DNA from: Bacillota bacterium
GTDB lineage: Bacteria > Bacillota > Clostridia > Christensenellales > Aristaeellaceae
Assembly (NCBI GenBank): GCA_023416585.1
Contig: JAEZHM010000018.1
Location: forward strand, 38,417-102,416
Length of the DNA: 64,000 bases
Direction: 5' to 3'
A program made the translations under genes and the position numbers. Within the stretch, counting starts at the first letter, position 1, and the number at the start of each line of letters is the position of its first letter. The notes beneath the pieces are model-generated. The model made no database searches. It saw nothing but the letters and a program-made list of their open reading frames with translations, and was not told the DNA's origin. Positions 32,163 to 41,414 of this stretch are shown piece by piece.

Positions 32163-34124
32163 TTATCTTTTTCTTCTGGACTTTATATGGGAGCTCTCCC
32201 TGGCCCGCACTTGCATGGCCTCCAGCATCTTCCGCCGTTCCTCCGGGCTCATTTTCCCAAAGGGCGAACCTAGTATGACCTGGTCTTTCTCTGTGGACGG
32301 GTCTGCCCAATTCGGCTTTACAAGCTCCGGTTCTTTCTTACGGATGGCCGTGCCGCCCAAATCGCCACGACTGTCCATTTCGTATTCTTTCTTTCCGGAT
32401 TTAAAAGGATGTTCCGCCAAAACCAGATCATCCTCATCTTCAAGGAACGGCTTATCTTCCGTGATACTGGATTGTTGCTTAAGATCTGCTTCCTTTTCTT
32501 TCCGCTTTTCTTCCGAGACCTGCCACTGCACAGGCATCTCCTGCTCCTGCTGGCTCTTGTCCTCCTTGAGCACCTTGTTCAAAAGAGCCATTTTAAGGCG
32601 TTCCTGCTCTCCCTGATTCTCAGTACGGGCTTTTTCCAAGCCGGCCGTATCCTGAGTCAAATCATTTGCCTGACTTGCTTCTTCCTCCGCATCGTCCCTT
32701 ACAGTCTTCTGATCATCCCAGCGCGCCTGTTCCCGTTTTAACAGCGTCAACCATTCCTGTTCCAGCCGTTCCTGCCCTTTGCGCAACTGGGCAAGCTGCT
32801 GTTCCAGCCGTTCCTGTTTTTCTTCTGGCTGTATTGGCTGCTGTTCCTTGGTCAATAGCGATTGCTTATACAAATCCTGCAGGAAAGAGCAGCGCTTTTC
32901 CAGCGTGATTACAGCCTCCTTGGCGGAGCGTGTTTCCCGCCGGCCCCTATCCCTTGCGTAACCTGTGAATGATCCCGCAAGGATCAGAACAACAAAGGGC
33001 ATCCAGTTTTTCCAATCGCCAAGGAGAGTAAGAATATCCGTACCCTGGGCGCCGTACCCCCTTGCTATGGAAAAGCTGGCAAACACAATAGCAATGAGGC
33101 TTGTTTGCAGCCCGTGTGCAGCGCCAATGAGCGCCACATATAAAAGGCGCAGGTCTACTGCCGGGAACTGTCCTGCATCCTGTAGCATCTGCAGCGCCTC
33201 CATGGCACCATAGCCCAGAATCAGAGACGCGCCCCTTACAAGCGCGGGATGGCGGTTTAGGTATGACCGGATGCGGTTCTTTTGCCCCTCCTGCTTTCCC
33301 AACAAAGTTTTTACGCCAAGATACAGGTTGTCCAACGCAACGCTTAGCCGCTCCGATGGCGAAAAGCCGTAGCTGCGCTGAAAATCACTTCCATCCATGG
33401 GAGGATAGCCCGTTTCACCAGCACCTTGGGAGACACTGGCTCCAAGCAGCCCGAAAAGCGCTGTCAGTTCCCGTACAGTCAGCGCTTCCGCGCCGCGCAC
33501 CATCAGCAGCTCCTGGGGCAGCCCATCCCTTTCCAGCAACCGGTAAACAAGCTGCGCCACTTCCGCCGCGGAAATAAAATCCATCTGCGCATCCCTTGCA
33601 AAGGGAAGCACAGCCGTTTCTCCTCTGACGCCGGAGATCAGCATCCGACCAATCAGCGTATCTAATTCACCCGGGCCAAACACGCAGGGCAAGCGCACAA
33701 CGATAACTTCCAGGCCCCGCTGCCGGTATGAGGCGCATAACTGCTCCATAGCCTGCAAAAGCATGCCCCGTTCGCTGACGGCTTCATTGGGGCGGCTCAG
33801 TTCCCCGGAGGATAGATAAAGAACCCTATCCAGCCCGTGGCTTTTGGAAAGGGCCAAGGCGCTGCTTAACAGGTCTGCCTCTCCCGGTATGCTGCTTAAC
33901 TGTTCGCCCCTTGTAGCCAGGAAAATCATGCCCTGAAAGGAGTGGGATTTAAAAACCTGCTCCAGCGTCTTGCCGCCAGAAAGCAATACCATTTCAGTAC
34001 CCTTGCCTAAGGCAATGGGCGGTTCCTGGTGGGCTGCAACCACCATATGATACTGCCGGGACAGCCGCTGGCATAAATGAGCGGCTAGGGATGCAACGTT
34101 GCCGGTAATAAGAAGATTTTTCAC
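32163..34124 (-). CDS. SDR/epimerase-like domain fused to membrane helices and a charged coiled coil
   Basis: This 653-residue protein begins with an NAD-epimerase-like domain (about 1-260; ITGNVASLAAHL in place of the usual GxxGxxG, VVRLPCVFGPGE at about 150). Four hydrophobic helices follow at about 285-395, ending AGSFTGYARDRGRRE. A highly charged Glu/Gln/Lys/Arg coiled coil runs from about 410 to the end. The membrane part and its RDRGRR exit recall the N-terminal region of PelD-like exopolysaccharide regulators, but no GAF or GGDEF domain follows. The SDR part lacks a clear YxxxK, so it may only bind. The start is GTG 34124 with GAAGGA 9 bases upstream. Function is unknown. Confidence 0.65.
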   Translation of the reverse strand: MKNLLITGNVASLAAHLCQRLSRQYHMVVAAHQEPPIALGKGTEMVLLSGGKTLEQVFKSHSFQGMIFLATRGEQLSSIPGEADLLSSALALSKSHGLDRVLYLSSGELSRPNEAVSERGMLLQAMEQLCASYRQRGLEVIVVRLPCVFGPGELDTLIGRMLISGVRGETAVLPFARDAQMDFISAAEVAQLVYRLLERDGLPQELLMVRGAEALTVRELTALFGLLGASVSQGAGETGYPPMDGSDFQRSYGFSPSERLSVALDNLYLGVKTLLGKQEGQKNRIRSYLNRHPALVRGASLILGYGAMEALQMLQDAGQFPAVDLRLLYVALIGAAHGLQTSLIAIVFASFSIARGYGAQGTDILTLLGDWKNWMPFVVLILAGSFTGYARDRGRRETRSAKEAVITLEKRCSFLQDLYKQSLLTKEQQPIQPEEKQERLEQQLAQLRKGQERLEQEWLTLLKREQARWDDQKTVRDDAEEEASQANDLTQDTAGLEKARTENQGEQERLKMALLNKVLKEDKSQQEQEMPVQWQVSEEKRKEKEADLKQQSSITEDKPFLEDEDDLVLAEHPFKSGKKEYEMDSRGDLGGTAIRKKEPELVKPNWADPSTEKDQVILGSPFGKMSPEERRKMLEAMQVRARESSHIKSRRKR

Positions 34125-34519
34125 TGCGAATCTGTCCTTCCATCCTGTGCTGGAAAACAGGGAAGAGCAAAATCAGGAGTCTATCATATACAATATATGG
34201 TCATAAAATCACACATATATCATAACATGGAAATTGCCGTTACACAATATATTGTAAACGACTTTTCATCATCACTCGAGATGTGCTGTGAGCAACGCGG
34301 AGGGGAAGAATGTTCTCTAAGCAGTTTTGCTGATCCATTGAAATCCGTTTTTAAAGAAAAACAAAATCATTCCATATGATATTTTCGCAGGTGTGAACTT
34401 CGAGGACACCTTTTCCATAATACATCCTCCATGAACTTTCTCCAGCTCATTTCCTGCGCACTTTCCCGCCTTTTTCCTGTACTTTCTTCGAAAACCCCTG
34501 TGAGAAGTCTGTGAATTGG
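34125..34519. other. Intergenic stretch, mostly without recognised features
   Basis: This 395-base gap is A/T-rich. It holds a small palindrome ACAATATATTGT near 34240 and a possible 33-residue reverse-strand ORF. A possible leftward promoter (TTGTGT-17-TATGAT) for the SDR fusion lies near 34210-34250. No RNA family was recognised. Confidence 0.4.
34317..34418 (-). CDS. Possible 33-residue small protein
   Basis: ATG at 34418 is 7 bases after a GGAGG. The peptide reads MEKVSSKFTPAKISYGMILF and continues with an aromatic, basic C-terminal part. The only support is the ribosome site and a hydrophobic patch; it may be chance. Confidence 0.25.
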   Translation of the reverse strand: MEKVSSKFTPAKISYGMILFFFKNGFQWISKTA

Positions 34520-34548
34520 TTGACATTGGGGGACTCCCTCTCTATAAT
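34520..34548 (+). promoter_or_regulatory. Perfect consensus promoter of nifJ
   Basis: TTGACA, exactly 17 bases, TATAAT (34543-34548). The spacer contains GGGACTCCC, a short palindrome that could be an operator. The start codon lies 63 bases downstream. Confidence 0.9.
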
Positions 34549-34610
34549 AGTAGTGTTTGCGGACATGCCGCATTTAAGCGGTTCCAGGTTATAAACAAGG
34601 AGGTTCATCC

Positions 34611-37600
34611 ATGTCTATCAAAATGACTGTGGACGGCAACACGGCCGTCGGCCATGTCGCATACGCGTTCAGCGATGTGGCTGCGATCTATCCCATCACG
34701 CCTTCCTCCAATATGGCGGAAGTAGTGGATGAGTGGTCGGCCCAGGGGCGCAAGAATCTGTTCGGGCAAACCGTCCGTGTGGCGGAAATGCAGAGTGAAG
34801 CCGGCGCAGCCGGCGCCGTGCACGGGTCGCTGGCTACCGGTGCTTTGACCAGCACCTTCACCGCCAGCCAGGGGTTGCTGCTCATGATCCCGAATATGTA
34901 CAAGATCGCCGGCGAACTTTTGCCCAGCGTGTTCCATGTGAGCGCCCGTGCATTGGCCGCCCATGCCTTGTCCATCTTTGGCGACCATCAGGACGTTATG
35001 GCCTGCCGCCAGACCGGCTTTGCCATGCTGGCTTCCAACAGCGTGCAGGAAGCTATGGATATGGCTTTGATTGCTCATCTGGCCACTTTGAAGGCGAGTG
35101 TGCCCTTCCTCCATTTCTTCGATGGTTTCCGCACCAGCCATGAGATCCAGAAGATCGACGGCATTGAATACAGCGAAATCGAAAAGCTGGTTGACTTTAA
35201 AAAGATCGACGAATTCCGCGCCCGTGCCTTAAACCCCGAGCATCCCCACCAGGGCGGCACCGCGCAGAACCCGGATATCTACTTCCAGAACCGCGAAGCT
35301 GCCAATAAATTCTATGATGCCGTGCCCGGCATCGTGGAAGATGTCATGAAGGACGTGGAAAAACTTACCGGCCGCAGCTATAAGCCCTTCCAATATGTTG
35401 GCGCACCGGATGCCGACCGCGTCATCGTAGCCATGGGCTCTTCCTGCGAGACGATAGAAGAGACCATCAACCTGCTCAATAAGAAGGGCGAAAAGCTGGG
35501 CCTTATCAAGGTTCACCTCTACCGTCCCTTCTGTCTTACCCGCTTTATCGAATCCATCCCAGCAAGCTGCCAAAAAATCGCCGTGCTGGACCGCACCAAG
35601 GAAGCCGGCAGCATGGGCGAACCCCTGTATTCCGACGTCCGCACTGCGCTTGCCGAAGCCGGCAAGCAGATCGCCGTCGTGGGCGGCCGCTACGGCCTTG
35701 GCAGCAAGGAATTCACCCCCACCATGGTGAAGGCCGTGTATGATAACCTGGCCGGCGAAATGAAGAATCATTTCACCGTAGGCATTGAGGATGATGTGAC
35801 CCACACCAGCCTTAAGCTTGGTCAGCAAGTGAACGCCGCACCCGAAGGCACGGTCAGCTGCAAGTTCTACGGCCTTGGCTCCGACGGCACCGTTGGCGCC
35901 AATAAAAACTCCATCAAGATCCTCGGCGACCACACCGACATGTACGCCCAGGGTTACTTCGCCTACGACTCCAAAAAGTCCGGCGGCCTTACAGTAAGCC
36001 ACCTGCGCTTTGGCAAAAAGCCCATTCAGTCCACCTATCTTATCAATGCGGCTGATTTTGTAGCCTGCCATAACCCCGCCTATGTGGTGCTGTACGATAT
36101 GGTATCCTCTCTGAAAGAGGGCGGCGTGTTCCTTTTGAACAGCCCATGGAGCCCCGAAGAGATGGAAACCCAGCTTCCCGCCAAAATGAAGCAGCTCCTG
36201 GCCAAGAAAAAGGCCCGCTTCTATACCGTGGACGCTATCGATTTGGCTTCCAAGGTAGGCATGGGCGGCCGTATCAATACCATCATGCAGGCCGCGTTCT
36301 TCAAGCTGGCCAACGTGATCCCCTACGAAGAGGCCGACAAGTATATGAAGGCCTATGCCAAGAAGACCTACGGCAAGAAGGGCGACGCGGTTGTGCAAAA
36401 GAACTACGACGCCATCGACATCGCCATCTCCGGCCTCAAGGAAGTACCCGTGCCCGCTTCCTGGGCGAATGCCACCACCGGTGCGCAGCCCGTTAAGATG
36501 GAAGCCACAGAATACTTCCATGAAGTCATCGCCCCCATCCTGGCTCAGGAAGGCGATAATCTGCCAGTATCCAAGTTCGATCCCGCCGGCATTGTACCCA
36601 CCGGCACCACCAAGTTTGAAAAGCGCGCTATCGCCGTGAAGGTACCCAAGTGGATCCCCGAAAACTGCATCCAGTGCAACACCTGCTCTCTGGTGTGCCC
36701 CCATGCGGTGATCCGGGCCATTTACGTGCCCGAAGCCATGATGAAGGACGCCCCCGAAGGCTTTGTCACAAAGCCCGCCACCGGCAAGGAATTCGCCGGG
36801 ATGCAGTACCGCATCCAGATCAGCCCCTTGGACTGCACAGGCTGCGGCAACTGCTACGAAGTATGCCCGGCCAAGACCAAGGCTTTGGAAATGGAACCCC
36901 TGGAGTCTCAGAGATTCCAAGAGCCCTTCTGGGAGTTCGCCACAAAGGTGCCTGAAGTTACCACCATTACCAACAAGGCCACCGTTAAGAACAGCCAGGC
37001 TTTAAAGCCGCTCTTCGAGTTCTCCGGCGCCTGCGCCGGCTGCGGCGAAACACCTTATATCAAGCTGATCACCCAGCTCTTTGGCGACAGGATGATCATC
37101 GCCAACGCCACGGGCTGCTCCTCCATTTATGGCGGCTCCGCCCCCACCGTTCCCTACACGGTCAACGAAAAAGGCTACGGTCCTGCCTGGGCCAACAGCC
37201 TGTTTGAAGACAACGCGGAGTTCGGTTACGGCTTCCATCTGGCCACCGCTCAGCGGCGTGAAAAGCTGGCCCAAACCGTTGAGAAACTGATCGCTGTGGA
37301 GTATGCCGAGGATGCCATCAAGGAAGCCGGCAAGGAATGGCTGGCTGGCATGGATAACGCCGAAGCCTCCAAGGCTGCCGCTGAAAAGCTCCTGGCCGCA
37401 TGCAAGAATGGCGTGGATGTTGATCTAACCGGCACCGAATGGGAGGCCGAATGGCTGAAAAACGGCAAGGTCTGCACTTGCGAAGCTTGCAGCTTGGCTT
37501 ATGAAGTCATTAAGAATGCCGACCAGCTGGTCAAGAAGTCCATCTGGGTATTCGGCGGCGACGGCTGGGCCTATGACATCGGTTACGGCGGCCTCGATCA

Positions 37601-38174
37601 TGTGCTGGCTCAGGGCCAGGATGTGAACGTGCTGGTGATGGATACCGAGGTGTATTCCAATACCGGCGGTCAGGCCTCCAAGTCCAGCCCCACCGGCGCT
37701 GTAGCCAAGTTTGCCGCTGCCGGCAAGCGCACCCGCAAAAAGGATCTGGGCTTGATGGCCATGAGCTACGGCTACGTCTATGTAGCCACCGTCGCCATGA
37801 GCGCCAACCCCGCCCAGCTTTTAAAGGCCATGACCGAGGCAGAAGCCTATAAGGGCCCCTCCCTCATCATTGCCTACGCGCCCTGCATTAACCACGGTAT
37901 CAACATGGCCTATTCCCAGGCGGAAATCCGCAAGGCCGTTGCTTCCGGCTACTGGCCGCTGTATCGGTACAATCCCGATCTTTACGACCAGGGCAAGAAT
38001 CCCTTCACCTTGGACAGCAAGGATCCCACCGAGAGCTATCAGGAGTTCCTGAAGGGCGAAACCCGCTATACCTCACTTACCAAAATGTTCCCCGAAACCG
38101 CTGAAAAGTTGTTCGCCGAAGCGGAGAAGGATGCCGCGCGGCGCCTGGAGACCTACAAGAAACTGGCCCAGTAA
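34611..38174 (+). CDS. nifJ: Pyruvate:ferredoxin (flavodoxin) oxidoreductase
   Basis: This 1187-residue single-chain enzyme oxidises pyruvate to acetyl-CoA and CO2 and reduces ferredoxin. Its domains run in the usual order: N-terminal pyruvate-binding region (YPITPSSNMAE at about 25-35), CoA-binding domain, two 4Fe-4S clusters (CIQCNTCSLVCP at about 685 and CTGCGNCYEVCP at about 745), and the thiamine pyrophosphate domain. The last contains SGACAGCGETPY, GDGWAYDIGYGG and VYSNTGGQASKS. Length is normal. AAGGAGG lies 8 bases upstream. Strong codon bias toward C/G third positions suggests high expression, matching the perfect promoter. Confidence 0.98.
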   Translation: MSIKMTVDGNTAVGHVAYAFSDVAAIYPITPSSNMAEVVDEWSAQGRKNLFGQTVRVAEMQSEAGAAGAVHGSLATGALTSTFTASQGLLLMIPNMYKIAGELLPSVFHVSARALAAHALSIFGDHQDVMACRQTGFAMLASNSVQEAMDMALIAHLATLKASVPFLHFFDGFRTSHEIQKIDGIEYSEIEKLVDFKKIDEFRARALNPEHPHQGGTAQNPDIYFQNREAANKFYDAVPGIVEDVMKDVEKLTGRSYKPFQYVGAPDADRVIVAMGSSCETIEETINLLNKKGEKLGLIKVHLYRPFCLTRFIESIPASCQKIAVLDRTKEAGSMGEPLYSDVRTALAEAGKQIAVVGGRYGLGSKEFTPTMVKAVYDNLAGEMKNHFTVGIEDDVTHTSLKLGQQVNAAPEGTVSCKFYGLGSDGTVGANKNSIKILGDHTDMYAQGYFAYDSKKSGGLTVSHLRFGKKPIQSTYLINAADFVACHNPAYVVLYDMVSSLKEGGVFLLNSPWSPEEMETQLPAKMKQLLAKKKARFYTVDAIDLASKVGMGGRINTIMQAAFFKLANVIPYEEADKYMKAYAKKTYGKKGDAVVQKNYDAIDIAISGLKEVPVPASWANATTGAQPVKMEATEYFHEVIAPILAQEGDNLPVSKFDPAGIVPTGTTKFEKRAIAVKVPKWIPENCIQCNTCSLVCPHAVIRAIYVPEAMMKDAPEGFVTKPATGKEFAGMQYRIQISPLDCTGCGNCYEVCPAKTKALEMEPLESQRFQEPFWEFATKVPEVTTITNKATVKNSQALKPLFEFSGACAGCGETPYIKLITQLFGDRMIIANATGCSSIYGGSAPTVPYTVNEKGYGPAWANSLFEDNAEFGYGFHLATAQRREKLAQTVEKLIAVEYAEDAIKEAGKEWLAGMDNAEASKAAAEKLLAACKNGVDVDLTGTEWEAEWLKNGKVCTCEACSLAYEVIKNADQLVKKSIWVFGGDGWAYDIGYGGLDHVLAQGQDVNVLVMDTEVYSNTGGQASKSSPTGAVAKFAAAGKRTRKKDLGLMAMSYGYVYVATVAMSANPAQLLKAMTEAEAYKGPSLIIAYAPCINHGINMAYSQAEIRKAVASGYWPLYRYNPDLYDQGKNPFTLDSKDPTESYQEFLKGETRYTSLTKMFPETAEKLFAEAEKDAARRLETYKKLAQ

Positions 38175-38198
38175 GCCACAATCTGAAAATCATTCAAA

Positions 38199-38228
38199 AG
38201 AGCCGCCGAAAGGCGGTTCTTTTGTTTT
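38199..38228 (+). terminator. Intrinsic terminator after nifJ
   Basis: AGAGCCGCC, GAAA tetraloop, GGCGGTTCT, then TTTGTTTT. Confidence 0.92.
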
Positions 38229-38247
38229 GCACTCCATTCAGAATTCA

Positions 38248-38304
38248 CTTGACAGTCTAACAGTTGTTAGATATACTGTGTCTAACAACTGTTAGACTGT
38301 CAAG
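38248..38304. promoter_or_regulatory. 24-bp perfect inverted repeat operator
   Basis: The arms 38248-38271 and 38281-38304 are exact complements across 9 bases. Each arm contains TCTAAC-4-GTTAGA, itself a near palindrome, so two TetR dimers could bind. It covers the whole promoter and ends 14 bases before the likely start codon. Confidence 0.85.
38249..38277 (+). promoter_or_regulatory. Promoter of the TetR/hydrolase operon
   Basis: TTGACA, 17 bases, TATACT (38272-38277). The spacer is occupied by one arm of the operator. Confidence 0.85.
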
Positions 38305-38318
38305 CGAGGATGAAGAAT

Positions 38319-38933
38319 GTGGATACCAAACAAAAAATAAAGAGTACTGCGCTGGATCTCTTCTCACGCAGAGGGTTCAGCGCAGTATCCATCCGCGATA
38401 TCTGCGGAGTGGTCGGGATTAAGGAGAGCACAGTCTATTACCACTTTAAGGACAAGAATGACATCTTTCAGACTCTTTTGCATGATGTGGAAGAGGTAAC
38501 GGATGCCATTGCAACATCGTTCAACCAGGCGGTAGCAAAAATCCAGGTGGTGGAAGAAGGCCCGTTCATATCTGTAGGCCTTGGCTTTCTGAACAATTAC
38601 CTGCTGGATGAGCAGATATTGAAGTTTATCCGCATGCTGATGATTGAGCAGCATGTAAACGGGGAAGCCGCCAGGCTATTTCACCGGATCCTGTTTGAAG
38701 CTCCGCTTCTTCAAAACGCTGCTGTATTCCGCAATCTGATACGCATGGGCTGCTTCAAGGATGGCCACAGCATCTACATGGCGCAGGAGTATTACGCACC
38801 GATCTTCTATATCTTCCAACGGTATTTTTCCAGCGGTGAGGTCACAAATGAGAAAAGACTTGAGGCAAACGAGCGCCTGACCACCCATTTGAAGTGTTTT
38901 TACCAAAAATACAGTATCCATAGAAATGTATAG
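38319..38933 (+). CDS. TetR/AcrR-family transcriptional regulator
   Basis: This 204-residue protein begins DTKQKIKSTALDLFSRRGFS and has the TetR helix-turn-helix SIRDICGVVGIKESTVYYHF at about 25-45. The ligand domain is not recognised. The start is the GTG at 38319, nine bases after GAGG; the ATG at 38310 directly abuts that site. It surely controls itself through the large operator upstream, and the hydrolase gene 13 bases downstream is likely in the same unit. Confidence 0.92.
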   Translation: MDTKQKIKSTALDLFSRRGFSAVSIRDICGVVGIKESTVYYHFKDKNDIFQTLLHDVEEVTDAIATSFNQAVAKIQVVEEGPFISVGLGFLNNYLLDEQILKFIRMLMIEQHVNGEAARLFHRILFEAPLLQNAAVFRNLIRMGCFKDGHSIYMAQEYYAPIFYIFQRYFSSGEVTNEKRLEANERLTTHLKCFYQKYSIHRNV

Positions 38934-38946
38934 GAGGGGCCGGCCG

Positions 38947-39831
38947 ATGAAGATCTACAAAAGCAAAAGGGATGAGCAAAGGATCATTGATACGTACGAC
39001 AAGCTGCTTGTCCTGTGGGGCACGCCTGTAAAAGAGAAAGATGTGGATACATTCTATGGCAATACGCATGTCGTGCTCTGCGGGCAGGAAAATAATCCGC
39101 CGCTTGTTCTTTTTCATGGCGTAGGCGACGATGCCGCACTGATGTGGATGTATAATGCAAAAGAGCTGGCAGAGCACTTTTGCATTTACGCGGTAGATAC
39201 AATAGGCGGCCCCGGAAAGAGCCGCCCTAACGTCAATTATACCAATGCTTTTGATGAAATAAGATGGCTGGACGAAGTGTTCGAAAAGCTTAAGCTGGAC
39301 AGGGTATTTCTTGCAGGCGTATCAAACGGCGCCTATATCACACAGCATTATGGGATCATGCGGCCGGAAAAAGTAATCAAAATGGTCTGCATGTCCGGTT
39401 CAGCAGTATCCACCGAAACCGGTAAAAGCCCAATAAAGCGCATGCTGAAGGTATTCCTGCCCGAAGCTCTTTTTCCAACAGACAAGAATGTAACAAAGCT
39501 GATCCGCAAACTATCGGGAGACAATTACAGAACATTTACGGAGAACGCGCTGCTTATGGAACACTACAAATGTTTGCTGCGCGGTTTTAACACCATGGCC
39601 ATGACCTATCACAAAATCAAGCCGTTCACACAGGAACAGGTTGATTCATTAAGAGACAAAACTCTGTTTCTATGCGGTGAAAAGGATCCTTTGGGGGACA
39701 AGAATACCGTCCAATCCCTGATGGAAAAACACCATCTCAATTATCGTTTTTTTCCGAATGTGGGTCATGGGATCAACCATGAAATATCCGAAGAGATCAA
39801 TCATATCGTGATCGATTATCTGAATGCCTGA
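38947..39831 (+). CDS. Alpha/beta-fold hydrolase
   Basis: This 294-residue protein has the oxyanion region LFHGVGDDAAL, the nucleophile elbow GVSNGAYI at about 122-129 (Ser), an acid in LCGEKDPLGD, and the catalytic His in VGHGINHE near the end. All triad residues are present. GGAGGGG lies 7 bases before ATG 38947. It is likely co-transcribed with the TetR gene, so its substrate may be the inducer (inference). Confidence 0.9.
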   Translation: MKIYKSKRDEQRIIDTYDKLLVLWGTPVKEKDVDTFYGNTHVVLCGQENNPPLVLFHGVGDDAALMWMYNAKELAEHFCIYAVDTIGGPGKSRPNVNYTNAFDEIRWLDEVFEKLKLDRVFLAGVSNGAYITQHYGIMRPEKVIKMVCMSGSAVSTETGKSPIKRMLKVFLPEALFPTDKNVTKLIRKLSGDNYRTFTENALLMEHYKCLLRGFNTMAMTYHKIKPFTQEQVDSLRDKTLFLCGEKDPLGDKNTVQSLMEKHHLNYRFFPNVGHGINHEISEEINHIVIDYLNA

Positions 39832-39860
39832 AAATCATGGGGCGCCATGGCAAATGGAAA

Positions 39861-39989
39861 TCACCAATAAATCCCCGACAGCAGTGAGGAAATAAGCAGC
39901 GGCACCACCAGCAGCAGCACCATCACTACACAAACAACGCGCACGAGCGTTACCTTGCGGGATGCTCTTTTTTTGCTCGAGACAGCCAT
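39861..39989 (-). CDS. 42-residue single-helix membrane peptide
   Basis: The reverse strand reads MAVSSKKRASRKVTLVRVVC followed by a Val/Leu-rich membrane helix and ends SGIYW. AAGGAG lies 7 bases before its ATG, and the gene starts 13 bases after the stop of the DUF4352 gene, on the same strand. A basic N-terminus with one helix suggests a small inner-membrane peptide with its N-terminus in the cytoplasm. No family is known. Confidence 0.6.
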   Translation of the reverse strand: MAVSSKKRASRKVTLVRVVCVVMVLLLVVPLLISSLLSGIYW

Positions 39990-40001
39990 GGAAATTCTCC
40001 T

Positions 40002-41270
40002 TTATTCCGCCAGGTAACTGGCCGCGTCAATCTTAAGCGGCTCACCCAGCATATTTAAATGAACCCGCAGAGTGCCGGCCTTAGCGCCGTCCGGCAATAG
40101 GAAGGCCACATCCCCTGTGACGGATTCGCCAGGTAAAAGCGTCGCGTCCAGTGTTTCCGCAAGATTTGCAAACCATGCCTGGGTCAATTCATTCCCGTTT
40201 AAATCGGTCATGGCAAAGGCAAGTTCGCTGGAAACAGTAAGGTTTTGTGTCGACGCATTGGCTACCGTCACATTCGCGATGACATATTTTTGCCCTGCGG
40301 GTGGGTCAGCCAGCGTACCTTTATCCGCAAGCCGCATACCGCTGACGGTCACCTTCCATCCCGCCTGATGATAAGCACCATCAGCGCCCAATTGGGCAAA
40401 TTCATTTTTCGAGAATTCTCCAGTGATGGGTAGAGATTGTTCAACCGCCGTTCTTCCAGCCGCAAGGCCGGCCAGTTCCTTCATCTCATCCGGTACAAGG
40501 AAACATATCATCCCACGGACAGCGGGCAACTGGTCATTGAATCGCGCATCGATCAGTGTAAGCATATGATTTGCCCGGGTGGGAATAACCGATTCCTCTG
40601 CTTTTCCATCACGGTTCAGCACCCACTGCGATGCCAGTTCAGATACGGACGCCTTCGTGCCTGTCCCCGTGAACGTCGCATCTATCAAAACATATTTCAT
40701 GCCCTCGGGCGCTTGATCCAAAAAGGCCATTTTGCTTTGTATTACACTATGAATCACCGCGCTGTAGCCTTCTTGGGTAACAGTGGCAAGCGGAGCTTCG
40801 GCCTCATTCACACTAGGCCTGTTACTCTTCCCCAGGCTGATCCTGCCCGCCGCTTCCCCACCTACCTCAGAGAGCACAACCAGGTCATATGTTCCCGCCG
40901 TATCGGGAACCTCAAAAAGAACGCGCAGTGCCTTTTCCCCAGGCGCAAGCGAAGCCGTGAAGGCCGAGCTTCCGCTATACAAAAGAGGTGTATAGGCACG
41001 GCCGCCTTCATCCACAGCAAGCAGCTGCTGTTCATTATTGGTGGACTCCCGCATGTCCGCTGCCGTCTTTACAACAAGGTTTGCCGTCAGCAATTGATTC
41101 CCCTCTGTCGGCACAATGGTCTGCAAGCCAGGCAAAAAGCCATAATCCGCTACAGAATATTGGACGCCTCCCGCCTGAACAAAAGCTTCCGCCCGTACAG
41201 CAGCGTTTGGTAGAAATAATACAGCCAGCGCAGCCATCAGGCAAAAAAGCCAATGATACCGCTTTTTCAT
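40002..41270 (-). CDS. Secreted protein with DUF4352-like beta domains
   Basis: This 422-residue exported protein has a signal peptide (about 1-26, cut near VRA-E) and three beta-rich repeats. Each contains the DUF4352/telokin-like pattern of KYVxxxxT followed by LLPGE or LAPGE and then VLFEVP or AFLLPD. Examples are GMKYVLIDATFTGTGT, GQKYVIANVTVANAST and LLPGESVTGDVAFLLPDGA. There is no lipobox. AAAGGAG lies 8 bases before ATG 41270. It is probably an extracellular binding protein; the ligand is unknown. Confidence 0.75.
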   Translation of the reverse strand: MKKRYHWLFCLMAALAVLFLPNAAVRAEAFVQAGGVQYSVADYGFLPGLQTIVPTEGNQLLTANLVVKTAADMRESTNNEQQLLAVDEGGRAYTPLLYSGSSAFTASLAPGEKALRVLFEVPDTAGTYDLVVLSEVGGEAAGRISLGKSNRPSVNEAEAPLATVTQEGYSAVIHSVIQSKMAFLDQAPEGMKYVLIDATFTGTGTKASVSELASQWVLNRDGKAEESVIPTRANHMLTLIDARFNDQLPAVRGMICFLVPDEMKELAGLAAGRTAVEQSLPITGEFSKNEFAQLGADGAYHQAGWKVTVSGMRLADKGTLADPPAGQKYVIANVTVANASTQNLTVSSELAFAMTDLNGNELTQAWFANLAETLDATLLPGESVTGDVAFLLPDGAKAGTLRVHLNMLGEPLKIDAASYLAE

Positions 41271-41414
41271 ATTCTCAGCTCCTTTCATGAAGCTATTGGA
41301 CTGTTCCATTATAACATTTTCCTGTATATGCCACAAGGATAAGCTTTTTGTGCTTCGAAAAAATGGCATTCCCATTTTTAGTGGATATCCCTCATACTAG
41401 AAAATGCAACCACA

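Noticed and set aside
34197..34379. 60-residue forward ORF in the gap before nifJ
   Set aside because: No ribosome site, no motif, and it ends before the nifJ promoter.
35229..36920. 563-residue reverse-strand ORF within nifJ
   Set aside because: It is a shadow of a strongly codon-biased gene; it has no family match and nifJ is certain.
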